From: an uncultured Prevotella sp.
GTDB taxonomy: Bacteria; Bacteroidota; Bacteroidia; Bacteroidales; Bacteroidaceae
Direction: 5' to 3'
Length of the DNA stretch: 38,081 bases
Assembly (NCBI GenBank): GCA_900548195.1
Contig: URJQ01000006.1
Location: forward strand, 1-38,081
Shown: positions 31,449 to 38,081 of the stretch, in pieces
How the letters are laid out: each line of letters begins with the position of its first letter
Position numbering within the stretch: the first letter of the stretch is position 1
Notes under the pieces: model-generated
Databases searched by the model: none
Told to the model about the DNA's origin: nothing
What the model saw: only the letters and a program-made list of their open reading frames with translations
Program-made: the position numbers and the translations under genes

Positions 31449-32339
31449 CTACTCTCCCTCGATGCCTTTACGATATTTATTAGGGCTGACACCTACGTTT
31501 TCACGGAAGTATTTGCCGAGGAAAGACTGGTTTGGGAAGTTTAATTCCTTTGCAATATCACAGATTTTCATGTCTGTCTGACGGAGAAGGATGCGTATTT
31601 CCTTGGTTACGTACTTGTCAATCCACGCATTTGGAGTGCATTTACTTACGTTACTTATTATCTCCGACAGGTATTTAGGAGTGAGACCAAGCTGCTCTGC
31701 ATACCAACTGACGCGTCTTTCGTGGCGGCAATGCTTCTCTACGAGCTGTATAAACTCCACAAACACCTTCTCGCCTTTCGTGTCATAACTGAACAATTCC
31801 GAAGAGTTCATCACGCGATAGTAGGCGCTTCCAAGGTCATAAATCATGGTAAGGAGCAGCAGACGCAGCACATCCTTACGGAAAGGATAGTCCATTCCTA
31901 CCACTCTCTCTTCGATCATCTTGAAGTATTCATTTGCAGTCCTTATCTCTTTGCTTACCATTGGGAAGACAGGATGATTGCGAGTAAGGAGGAAAAGGAG
32001 GCTAAGATTGCGCACATCCTTTAGGATTTCGAAGATGAAAGGATTGGAAATGAGCAGTGCAATACCCTTTATGTCGTCGCTCATCCATATTTTGTCCACC
32101 ACTTGTCCATCAGTTAGAATCATGGCATCACCGCTTTTGATGGCATGTTCCTTCTGGTTTAGAATGTAACCACCCTTACCTCCGGTGCAGACAGCCACGA
32201 TAAGGCAGTTCATTCTCCTTGGTTCGTCAAGCTGAGGAAGCATCTTCAGTTCGCTGAAAAGCAGGAGATCATCGCCTAAAGAGGGAACGTCACAGTTCTC
32301 TCTGATGCGCTCTATGCTCAGTTCCTTTATTTTTTCCAT
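31449..32339 (-). CDS. AraC-family transcriptional regulator
   Basis: The 296-residue protein has a cupin-like N-terminal sensor (about 40-110, GGKGGYILNQKEHAIKSGDA) and a C-terminal double helix-turn-helix (about 195-292: YAEQLGLTPKYLSEIISNVS and ICDIAKELNFPNQSFLGKYF followed by VGVSPNKYRKG). It resembles the many Bacteroidota AraC regulators of unknown signal. It lies 94 bp downstream of the beta-sandwich protein gene on the same strand and could be co-transcribed with it. No promoter box was seen directly upstream. Confidence 0.92.
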   Translation of the reverse strand: MEKIKELSIERIRENCDVPSLGDDLLLFSELKMLPQLDEPRRMNCLIVAVCTGGKGGYILNQKEHAIKSGDAMILTDGQVVDKIWMSDDIKGIALLISNPFIFEILKDVRNLSLLFLLTRNHPVFPMVSKEIRTANEYFKMIEERVVGMDYPFRKDVLRLLLLTMIYDLGSAYYRVMNSSELFSYDTKGEKVFVEFIQLVEKHCRHERRVSWYAEQLGLTPKYLSEIISNVSKCTPNAWIDKYVTKEIRILLRQTDMKICDIAKELNFPNQSFLGKYFRENVGVSPNKYRKGIEGE

Positions 32340-32433
32340 ATATTATATCCTTGTATTTAGTGGCTGATACCATAGGTTTTACTGTCACATTACTATCATT
32401 TCAGGCGCAGAAACCTATCTTATTAGTCAGTGA

Positions 32434-33504
32434 TTAGAACCCTATTCGAGCGGATTCATCGGGTTTTAGTTCTATTATCTCGGCGTCAGCCAGTTCTGGA
32501 AGCTTCGTTCCGTCGCGGCTTGTGATAATGATAGAGTCGGTCTTGACGGTGGTAAAGCGTGTAAAAAACTGCTCATCCATCTTGCCGATGCAGCGGTATC
32601 TCATACCGTTGACGTCGATTTCCTGTCCTTTTCTTGCCCCTCTGATCGTCAGTCTTATCTGTCCTTCCGCGCCAAGGGGGAAATAACAGCGGGTGGTATC
32701 ATTGCTTTCATAGACTGATATTGGCTCAAAGATTTTCCTTGCACGCAGTGGAATGTCAGGGATGTCATTGAGGATGGGGTGTGACAGCATTGATTTCTCT
32801 GCGCCAATCCATAGTGGGGTGACGGCATAGATGAATGATTTCCAGTCTTGCTGGTAAGCCGTTGCGTCGTAATCTTCACCTTTTCGGGTCATTTTTCCAG
32901 CGGCAATGCTGCATAGCCAGTCCCTTTCCGTATTGCAAAAGCGTTGCTCTTTGCCTTCAGTGACGGTGGTGATGCAGACTGAAATCTGGCAATCTCCAGT
33001 TTGAGAGCCTTGGTATTGCGTTGCGAAAGCATTGTTTTCTCTGTCAGAAATGCTGTCTGAATGTGTTGCGAAAGCATTGTATTCTCTGTCAGAAATGCTG
33101 TCTGAATGCGTCGTGAAAGCATTGCCTATAGAGCCTAATGTCGGGCTGAGAGGCTGGAGACATGGTGCATACCAGATGGAGATGACATTGCGTCCGTAGG
33201 ACAATAGGGTAGTGATGTCGATGTCCTGTGATGCAATACCCGGAGAATTGTTTGGTCTATAGGGCCATAAAGTCGCTGTAGTGGCGTTTCTTCCATTGAC
33301 ATATACGAGGACAAAGCCTGTGGTGGAAATGGAGATAGAGGCGCTATCAGGGAGCTCGTTGATAGGTAAGATGCTGTGAAACCATACTTCTTCACCTTTC
33401 TCTGCCGTAGGATGACAGATGAAATACCTGTCTTTGGCATTCATCACTCCCGCAGAAATGGAGAGTAACAGGAAGATAAGGAATTTATGAAATATGCTCT
33501 TCAA
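32434..33504 (-). CDS. secreted beta-sandwich protein with 15-residue tandem repeats
   Basis: The 356-residue protein has a signal peptide (about 1-23). Residues 30-120 look like the N-terminal jelly-roll of alpha-L-rhamnosidases and related glycosidases (FVLVYVNGRNATTATLWPYRP, DIDITTLLSYGRNVISIWYAP), but there is no catalytic domain; the protein ends after a second beta-rich part (about 215-356). In between, NAFATHSDSISDREY is repeated (about residues 128-160), an in-frame 45-bp DNA repeat. Hypothetical binding protein; a decayed or minimal rhamnosidase-like protein is the alternative. Confidence 0.7.
   Translation of the reverse strand: MKSIFHKFLIFLLLSISAGVMNAKDRYFICHPTAEKGEEVWFHSILPINELPDSASISISTTGFVLVYVNGRNATTATLWPYRPNNSPGIASQDIDITTLLSYGRNVISIWYAPCLQPLSPTLGSIGNAFTTHSDSISDREYNAFATHSDSISDRENNAFATQYQGSQTGDCQISVCITTVTEGKEQRFCNTERDWLCSIAAGKMTRKGEDYDATAYQQDWKSFIYAVTPLWIGAEKSMLSHPILNDIPDIPLRARKIFEPISVYESNDTTRCYFPLGAEGQIRLTIRGARKGQEIDVNGMRYRCIGKMDEQFFTRFTTVKTDSIIITSRDGTKLPELADAEIIELKPDESARIGF
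33021..33126. repeat. in-frame 45-bp tandem repeat
   Basis: Units 33021-33065 and 33066-33110 differ at two positions, and a partial third follows. Each 45-bp unit can be divided into 22+23 bp sub-blocks, both starting GAAA. Diverged similar sequence (AAAAGCGTTGCTCTTTGCC) is seen at about 32937. Confidence 0.85.
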
Positions 33505-33717
33505 AATATCTTGTCAGCGTTTTAGGAGACACAAAGGTCTTGTTTTGTCGCTTATTTGCCAGTGAAATAGTATGTGTATTCTTTTCTTTTAGAGGGTAGA
33601 AGGTTTGCTTCAACGTTCTTGTAGCCTGCTTTTGTCTTTATATTAAGCGCATTTACCATTGTAGAAGTGATGCTTCTGCCTTTCTATTGCTCGTTTTTCT
33701 TATTATGAAAGCCACTT

Positions 33718-33805
33718 ACATATAATAGAAAACGAGCGCATATATGTAGGAAAATGAGCGCACATATAAAAGAAAACGAGTGCACATATAAAAGAAAACG
33801 AGCGC
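33718..33805. repeat. 22-bp array E
   Basis: Four contiguous 22-bp units (33718, 33740, 33762, 33784), typified by ACATATAAAA + GAAAACGAGCGC. An inverted, diverged unit (GCTCGTTTTTCTTATTATG) precedes it at 33689-33707. The last unit runs directly into the arm of the hairpin at 33803. Confidence 0.85.
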
Positions 33806-33878
33806 AACCTCACGGCTGTATGTGAACCTTACGGTGCTTTAGTAGCATTGTTTAAGGTGGGAATACCGTGAGGTTGCG
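33803..33878. other. nested inverted repeat, possible structured RNA
   Basis: Outer stem CGCAACCTCACGG (33803-33815) with CCGTGAGGTTGCG (33866-33878), perfect over 13 bp. Inside, ACCTTA (33826-33831) pairs with TAAGGT (33853-33858) and TGCT (33835-33838) with AGCA (33844-33847). CTTTTATATTT follows on the plus strand. Confidence 0.6.
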
Positions 33879-33888
33879 GTCTTTTATA

Positions 33889-33965
33889 TTTGCTTTAGGA
33901 TTATCATCCCATTGCTTTAGGATTATCATCCCATTGCTTTAGGATTGTTATCCCATTGCTTTGCG
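33889..33965. repeat. 22-bp array D at the gyrB stop codon
   Basis: Three units of 22 bp, ATTGCTTTAG + GATTATCATCCC, begin at 33889, 33911 and 33933; a partial fourth ends 1 bp before the gyrB stop codon. On the gyrB sense strand the word is GATGATAATCC, close to the TGATAATCC of the repeat after ung. Confidence 0.88.
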
Positions 33966-33966
33966 T

Positions 33967-35961
33967 TTACGCATCGATGTTAGCGTATGTGGCATTCATC
34001 TCGATGAACTGTCTGCGAGGCTCTACATCGTCGCCCATAAGCATAGAGAATATTTCGTCAGCTTCTGCTGCATTCTGGATGGTAACTTGCTTGAGGAGGC
34101 GTGATTCAGGGTTCATGGTGGTGTCCCAAAGCTGCTCTGGGTTCATTTCACCAAGACCTTTGTATCGCTGAGTGTGCAGGCGAGAGTCGTCAGGGTTGCC
34201 ATTACAGTATCTGTCGATGAAGTTGAGACGATCCTGTTCGGTGTAGCAATACTCCTTATTGTTCTTGTATGAGCACTGATAGAGTGGTGGAGTAGCAATG
34301 TAAAGGTGACCTTCCTGTATGACCTGTGGCATGAATCTGAAGAAGAGAGTCATGATAAGTGTGTCGATGTGAGAACCATCGACGTCGGCATCGGTCATGA
34401 TTATAATCTTGTCGTAGCGCAGTTTGTCGATGTTAGCCTCCTTTGTATCGTTGCCATCAACGCCGAATCGCACTCCGATAGCTTGGAGAATGATGCTTAC
34501 AGACTCAGATTCGAACACCTTATGCCACTGCACTTTCTCCACGTTAAGAATCTTACCACGGAGTGGGAGTATGGCTTGTGTATGGCGATCACGTCCTTGC
34601 TTAGCAGAGCCACCAGCGGAATCACCCTCGACGAGGAATATCTCAGTCTGCTTAGGGTCACGACAAGAGCAGTCAGCGAGCTTACCTGGGAGTCCTCCAC
34701 CAGTCATAGGATTCTTACGCTGCACGTTTTCACGTGCCTTGCGAGCTGCGATTCTGGCAGTAGCGGCGAGGATAACCTTCTCACATATCTTCTTTGCTTC
34801 GTTAGGATGCTCTTCGAGGTAGTAGGTGAGAGCTTCGCCTACAGCCTGCTGAACGGCTCCTGCTACTTCGGAGTTTCCGAGCTTTGTCTTGGTCTGTCCT
34901 TCGAATTGAGGTTCAGCAACCTTGACACTGATGACAGCAGTGATGCCTTCACGGAAGTCTTCGCCAGATATTTCTATCTTTGCCTTTTCGATTTGCTTTG
35001 CGAGAGTAGGCTCATTGTCGGCGTAAGACTTGAGTGTGCGTGTGAGAGCGGTGCGGAATCCCTGGAGGTGAGTACCGCCTTCGATGGTGTTGATATTATT
35101 GACGTAGGAGTGGATGTTCTCGCTGTAGTCAGTATTATACATGATAGCGACCTCGATAGGCACACCGTTTTTCTCTGTCTTGAGGTAGATGACGTCATCG
35201 AAGAGGTGAGTGCGGTGACGATCGACGTAGCGCACGAACTCTTTCAGTCCGTCTTCAGCGTGGAAAATCTCAACCTTTGGTTTCCAGCCTTCTGGGACAT
35301 TGCCGTTTTCATCGAGCTCAGGACGGAGGTCTGTGAGCGTGATTTTGATTCCAGCATTGAGGAAAGCGAGCTCACGCATACGACGTGCTATGATGTCGTA
35401 TTTGTATGTTGTGGTGGTGAATATTGTGCTATCAGGCCAGAATTGCTGGCGTGTGCCTCTCTTATCAGTATCACCTACGATTTTTACAGGGTAGAGAGGC
35501 TTTCCCTGTTCGTATTCTTGCTGGTAGATTTTACCATCGCGGAACACTTGCGAGAGCATGTGTGACGAGAGGGCGTTTACGCAACTGACGCCTACTCCGT
35601 GAAGACCACCGCTGACTTTGTAAGAACCTTTGTCGAACTTACCTCCGGCATGTAGCACGGTCATTACTACTTCGAGTGCAGATTTGTGGAGCTTAGGGTG
35701 ATCATCTACTGGGATACCACGTCCGTTGTCCTGTACAGTGATGGAGTTGTCTTCATTGATTGTGACTTCGATGTGGTCGCAGTAGCCTGCCATTGCTTCG
35801 TCGATAGAGTTGTCGACTGTTTCGTTTACGAGGTGGTGGAGTCCTTTTTCGGAGATGTCTCCTATGTACATGGCTGGACGCTTACGTACTGCCTCTAAAC
35901 CTTCGAGCACTTGAATGCTACTGCCGGTGTAGTTTGTTTCTTTGTTTTGCGTTTCTTCCAT
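33967..35961 (-). CDS. gyrB: DNA gyrase subunit B
   Basis: The 664-residue type IIA topoisomerase subunit has the GHKL ATPase domain (RKRPAMYIGD, NETVDNSIDEAMAG, DNGRGIPVD, GGLHGVGVSCVNALS), a transducer domain (QTKTKLGNSEV), and the TOPRIM domain with LVEGDSAGGSAKQGRDR and IIMTDADVDGSHI, ending in RYKGLGEMNPEQLW. The start MEETQNKE at 35961 follows the promoter; an in-frame ATG 18 codons upstream (36015) overlaps the -7 box and is excluded. GyrB rather than ParE is inferred from sequence feel and the rpsT/recO neighbourhood. Confidence 0.95.
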   Translation of the reverse strand: MEETQNKETNYTGSSIQVLEGLEAVRKRPAMYIGDISEKGLHHLVNETVDNSIDEAMAGYCDHIEVTINEDNSITVQDNGRGIPVDDHPKLHKSALEVVMTVLHAGGKFDKGSYKVSGGLHGVGVSCVNALSSHMLSQVFRDGKIYQQEYEQGKPLYPVKIVGDTDKRGTRQQFWPDSTIFTTTTYKYDIIARRMRELAFLNAGIKITLTDLRPELDENGNVPEGWKPKVEIFHAEDGLKEFVRYVDRHRTHLFDDVIYLKTEKNGVPIEVAIMYNTDYSENIHSYVNNINTIEGGTHLQGFRTALTRTLKSYADNEPTLAKQIEKAKIEISGEDFREGITAVISVKVAEPQFEGQTKTKLGNSEVAGAVQQAVGEALTYYLEEHPNEAKKICEKVILAATARIAARKARENVQRKNPMTGGGLPGKLADCSCRDPKQTEIFLVEGDSAGGSAKQGRDRHTQAILPLRGKILNVEKVQWHKVFESESVSIILQAIGVRFGVDGNDTKEANIDKLRYDKIIIMTDADVDGSHIDTLIMTLFFRFMPQVIQEGHLYIATPPLYQCSYKNNKEYCYTEQDRLNFIDRYCNGNPDDSRLHTQRYKGLGEMNPEQLWDTTMNPESRLLKQVTIQNAAEADEIFSMLMGDDVEPRRQFIEMNATYANIDA

Positions 35962-36012
35962 TTTATGTTGGTGATATTTTTTGTCTTGATTTAGTTTGGT
36001 TTTATTCTTTTG

Positions 36013-36043
36013 CAAAGGTACTAAAAAGAATTGGAAAAAACAA
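36013..36043 (-). promoter_or_regulatory. promoter of gyrB
   Basis: On the minus strand TTG (36043-36041), 20 bp, TACCTTTG (36020-36013), followed by a leader of about 45 nt. The upstream ATG at 36015 falls inside the -7 box. Confidence 0.8.
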
Positions 36044-36102
36044 GTGTTTGGGTGGTTTTCTTACGTGCGTGCGCGCGAAAGGGGCGAAATAGCGGGGTGA
36101 TT

Positions 36103-36136
36103 ATATCGGGCGGTGACGCGCCCGACACGGTGGCGG
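36103..36136 (-). repeat. REP-like hairpin copy 5
   Basis: On the minus strand CCGCCACCGTG, stem TCGGGCG, loop CGTCAC, stem CGCCCGA, TAT and AATCA. It matches copy 1 except for one loop base and the 5' flank, although the two are 36 kb apart. Confidence 0.85.
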
Positions 36137-36228
36137 ACTCTTTAGGGAACCTTTTTGTGGTGGTGCTGGCACTGTGACTGGGTGATGTGTTGAGGAAGAT
36201 GGCGGGATTGATGGGGTGGGGTGGGAAT

Positions 36229-36265
36229 AAAAAAGAGGCTGCTACCCACCCCGGGCTGCAGCCTC
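36229..36265 (-). terminator. terminator of rpsT
   Basis: On the minus strand GAGGCTGC (36265-36258) pairs with GCAGCCTC (36242-36235), followed by TTTTTT (36234-36229). The loop is GC-rich (CCCGGGG region). Confidence 0.8.
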
Positions 36266-36386
36266 CAACAAAAAATTATTATGGAAACAATCTTGTGTTA
36301 TGTCTTTTTAAAGTCTGCTTTTTAGGGCAGAAGACCATCTGATAGACGAGCTATTTTGGCAAAAGAGCGATGGTCTGGGGTGAAAA

Positions 36387-36641
36387 TTAGCCGAGCTTAT
36401 TGATCTGAAGAGCGAGACTTGACTTGATGTTAGCAGCCTTGTTCTTGTGGATAATGTTGCGCTTAGCAAGCTTGTCGAGCATCTTCTGGAGAGCAGGAAG
36501 CATCTTGATGCACTCCTCCTTGTCAGTAGTTGCACGGAATTTACGAACTGCGTTACGCATAGTCTTAGCGTAGTACTTGTTGTGAAGAGTCTTTGTCTTA
36601 GTCTGACGGATTCTCTTTTCACATGATTTGTGATTTGCCAT
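36387..36641 (-). CDS. rpsT: 30S ribosomal protein S20
   Basis: The 84-residue basic helical protein binds 16S rRNA. MANHKSCEKRIRQTKTK, NKYYAKTMRNAVRKFR and NKAANIKSSLALQINKLG are typical S20 segments of the Bacteroidota type. No promoter box lies between it and the tRNA-Glu gene 197 bp upstream, so both may be expressed from the promoter at 36993-37000. Confidence 0.96.
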   Translation of the reverse strand: MANHKSCEKRIRQTKTKTLHNKYYAKTMRNAVRKFRATTDKEECIKMLPALQKMLDKLAKRNIIHKNKAANIKSSLALQINKLG

Positions 36642-36837
36642 TTTAGTGGTTTGATTTGAATGAGTTAATAATTTTTAGCCTTGGGTCTTGCGCTTATCAG
36701 GCTGCCCTGGCGGACTTCTTATTGAAATCCTTCGCCACCTTGTCCCAGTTTACCGAATAGCTTTGCATGACAAAAGCAATCCGACAACGTTGCTGGTATC
36801 GAATCACACCGAGATGACGAATAAGATATTTGCTTTG

Positions 36838-36909
36838 TAGTCCCTAGGAGAGTCGAACTCCTCTTTAGAGAATGAAAATCTCTCGTCCTAACCGATAGAC
36901 GAAGGGACC
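36838..36909 (-). tRNA. tRNA-Glu (TTC)
   Basis: On the minus strand the acceptor GGTCCCT (36909-36903) pairs with AGGGACT. The D arm contains CGTCTATCGGTTAGGACG, the anticodon loop TTTTCAT carries TTC between AGAGA and TCTCT, and the T arm contains GGAGTTCGACTCTCC. CCA is not encoded. Confidence 0.95.
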
Positions 36910-36992
36910 ATTGAAGTGTAGCTACTATGAAAATGAGAGATATTATTCACTTTGTGATGAAGCGTTTCTCTATTCGTTTCATTTAGCGGATG

Positions 36993-37000
36993 CAAAGGTA
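36993..37000 (-). promoter_or_regulatory. -7 box of tRNA-Glu (and perhaps rpsT)
   Basis: TACCTTTG on the minus strand, the same octamer as the gyrB, tRNA-Asn and gpmI boxes. Confidence 0.6.
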
Positions 37001-37063
37001 CTGCTTTTTTTCGAAATCTCCAAATTTTTCTTGAAATTTCTTTATGTTTTGGATAAAAAATAC

Positions 37064-37071
37064 TAATTTTG
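37064..37071 (+). promoter_or_regulatory. -7 box of recO
   Basis: TAATTTTG, 30 bp before the recO ATG. A clear -33 element at 20 bp is not visible. Confidence 0.55.
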
Positions 37072-37101
37072 CCCTAAAATCACGCAAAACAAGGCTTAAA
37101 A

Positions 37102-37827
37102 ATGCAGGAAAAGACCCGTTGTATAGTTTTGAGGACAGTGAAGTATGGCGACCGCAGTCTTATCATAGATTTGCTTACCCGCGAGTATGGCAGGGTGAGC
37201 GTGATATGGCGTGTGCCCAAGTTGGGCAAGGGCGGTGTGCGTCGTCAGTACTTTCAGCCGTTGAGCATTCTCGAAGTGAATTACGACCGTCGTTCAGCCA
37301 CATTGCTTCCTCAGTTGAAGGAGGCGAGGATAGCGGAGCCATACGTCACGTTGCATTATGATAATGTGAAACTATGCGTATCATTTTTCATCGCGGAGTT
37401 TCTGTGTCTTGCCACTCGTTCGGAGCAATATAATCCTTATTTATATGATTTTGTGGAGAACAGTCTCGTGTGGTATGATGCTTCCAGTGTAGCTTCCGCC
37501 AATTTTCACCTTATGTTTATGATAAGGGTTTCAAAGTTTTTGGGTTTTTATCCGAATGTGGATGATTACGCTGACGGAGATTTTTTTGACCTTAGAGCAG
37601 GATTGTTCACGCATTATCCGCCTACGCACAAGGATTTCCTTGGAAGTGAAGAGGCGCGTAATATTCGTAATCTGATGAGGATGTCGGCTTCAAATATGCA
37701 TTTGTTTCGCTTCTCGCGCGTGCAAAGAAATAATGTAATAGAGGTGCTGCTGCGCTTTTACACTTTGCATATTCCTGATTTTCATGCTTTGAAATCTTGG
37801 GATGTGCTTCGTGAGGTGTTTGATTAG
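37102..37827 (+). CDS. recO: DNA repair protein RecO
   Basis: The 241-residue protein works with RecR and RecF in loading RecA on gaps and annealing SSB-coated strands. The N-terminal OB fold (MQEKTRCIVLRTVKYGDRSLI, quoted as MQEKTRCIVLRTV and KYGDRSLI, then TREYGRVSVIWRVPK) and the helical C-terminal part with FLCLATRSEQ and FLGFYPNV are typical. Length is normal. The position next to gyrB, rpsT and tRNA-Glu supports the call. Its 3' side is followed by an AAATATCAATAAA motif (37849-37861) and then by the insertion sequence end. Confidence 0.92.
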   Translation: MQEKTRCIVLRTVKYGDRSLIIDLLTREYGRVSVIWRVPKLGKGGVRRQYFQPLSILEVNYDRRSATLLPQLKEARIAEPYVTLHYDNVKLCVSFFIAEFLCLATRSEQYNPYLYDFVENSLVWYDASSVASANFHLMFMIRVSKFLGFYPNVDDYADGDFFDLRAGLFTHYPPTHKDFLGSEEARNIRNLMRMSASNMHLFRFSRVQRNNVIEVLLRFYTLHIPDFHALKSWDVLREVFD

Positions 37828-37938
37828 TTGTTTTGTTGTCTTTCCATAAAATATCAATAAACAAAAATATAAGAAAAACAATAAAAATATCATTATCCTT
37901 ATTTCCGCAGCATTATACTTTAACGTTTTTTATAAGTA

Positions 37939-38081
37939 CCTGAGCAACAAAAAGTTGCTCAGGATTTTGCCATGTCAGAAATTTCACTTACCTTAGTGTC
38001 GCAAAACAGATAGATAAAAACTCTGAATGACATGGCAAAAGTACAAATAAAATCCGAGAAACTCACTCCTTTTGGAGGAAT
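37939..38081 (+). mobile_element. left end of an IS1380-family insertion sequence (cut by the window edge)
   Basis: CCTGAGCAAC (37939-37948) and its complement GTTGCTCAGG (37954-37963) form a hairpin at the probable IS left end; IS1380 ends typically start with CC. A second perfect 13-bp inverted repeat, TTTTGCCATGTCA (37965-37977) and TGACATGGCAAAA (38028-38040), covers the start codon of the transposase. The right end is outside the window, so the element's borders and target duplication cannot be checked. Confidence 0.7.
38032..38081 (+). CDS. IS1380-type transposase, N-terminal fragment
   Basis: ATG at 38032 opens MAKVQIKSEKLTPFGG, which I recognise as the conserved start of IS1380-family DDE transposases of Bacteroidota. 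Only 16 complete codons are visible before the window ends. The start codon lies in the right arm of a 13-bp inverted repeat. Confidence 0.75.
   Translation, partial: MAKVQIKSEKLTPFGG

Larger units (their letters stand above)
33505..33966. other. gene-free interval with two 22-bp arrays and a nested hairpin
   Basis: Between the start of the beta-sandwich protein gene and the end of gyrB. It contains array E (33718-33805), an 80-bp nested inverted repeat (33803-33878) and array D (33889-33965). 33505-33690 shows nothing I can name. Confidence 0.8.
35962..36386. other. gyrB-rpsT intergenic region
   Basis: It contains the gyrB promoter, REP-like copy 5, the rpsT terminator, and a further inverted pair AGACCATC (36332-36339) with GATGGTCT (36369-36376) just after the rpsT stop codon. 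The G-rich stretch 36140-36225 shows nothing I can name. Confidence 0.7.

Noticed and set aside
32889..33122. A 77-codon minus-strand frame with repeated TAFLTE-MLSQ words
   Set aside because: It is an alternate reading of the 45-bp repeat inside the 32434-33504 gene, not an independent gene.
34306..35565. A 419-codon frame antisense to gyrB and a 326-codon frame antisense to GH35 (7880-8860)
   Set aside because: Both lie fully inside well-recognised genes and show compositional, not protein-like, sequence.
35962..36015. Upstream ATG for gyrB at 36015
   Set aside because: The ATG lies in the TACCTTTG promoter box; MEETQNKE at 35961 is the first ATG in the transcript.

Overview
The window looks like a chromosomal segment of a Bacteroidota species, most likely Prevotella/Segatella-like. 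The reasons are: promoters of the form TTTG-N20-TAnnTTTG (complete or nearly so upstream of sufB, sufS, gpmI and gyrB), almost no Shine-Dalgarno sequences, the gyrB/rpsT/tRNA-Glu/recO neighbourhood, a sufBCD-sufS locus, secreted GH43/GH127/GH35 enzymes, an M64 peptidase and the start of an IS1380-type insertion sequence. The genus is inferred from style and gene content, not from a search.

Layout. 1-447: probable tail of an unseen gene, a terminator, REP-like hairpins and heptamer repeats. 448-9895: a membrane-anchored alpha/beta hydrolase, a GH43, and a convergent minus-strand operon GH35 > GH127 > heparinase II/III-like protein, a small arabinose/galactose glycan module with no SusC/SusD in view. 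9896-10742: 850 bp without a gene, packed with repeats. 10743-19200: tRNA-Asn, an S41 peptidase, the rimP-nusA-infB operon behind a hairpin leader, and an M64 metallopeptidase directly behind a terminator-like hairpin. 19475-25517: sufB, sufC, sufD, then sufS, interrupted by an opposing small membrane-protein gene and a repeat element. 25631-31279: SpoU methyltransferase, rnhB, WYL regulator, gpmI, ung, DUF3109 protein. 31449-33504: AraC regulator and a secreted beta-sandwich protein. 33967-38081: gyrB, rpsT, tRNA-Glu, recO and the left end of an IS1380-family element.

The coding part is mostly ordinary. The unusual part is the intergenic DNA. (a) At least six arrays have a strict 22-bp period; in the clearest ones each unit is a 19-bp quasi-palindrome (7-bp half word, 5-bp centre, 7-bp half word) plus a 3-bp variable spacer. 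Two arrays lie in elements of 216 bp each, in opposite orientation, with related flanks. Several arrays touch the stop codon of the preceding gene (gyrB, the AraC gene, and a 21-bp variant at ung). (b) Five copies of a REP-like hairpin have covarying stems; one is inside the rnhB coding sequence. (c) Long imperfect inverted repeats made of short reiterated words lie between genes and in two cases end at or near the next ATG. I do not recognise the 22-bp family as a named element, and I regard it as the best candidate for something undescribed.
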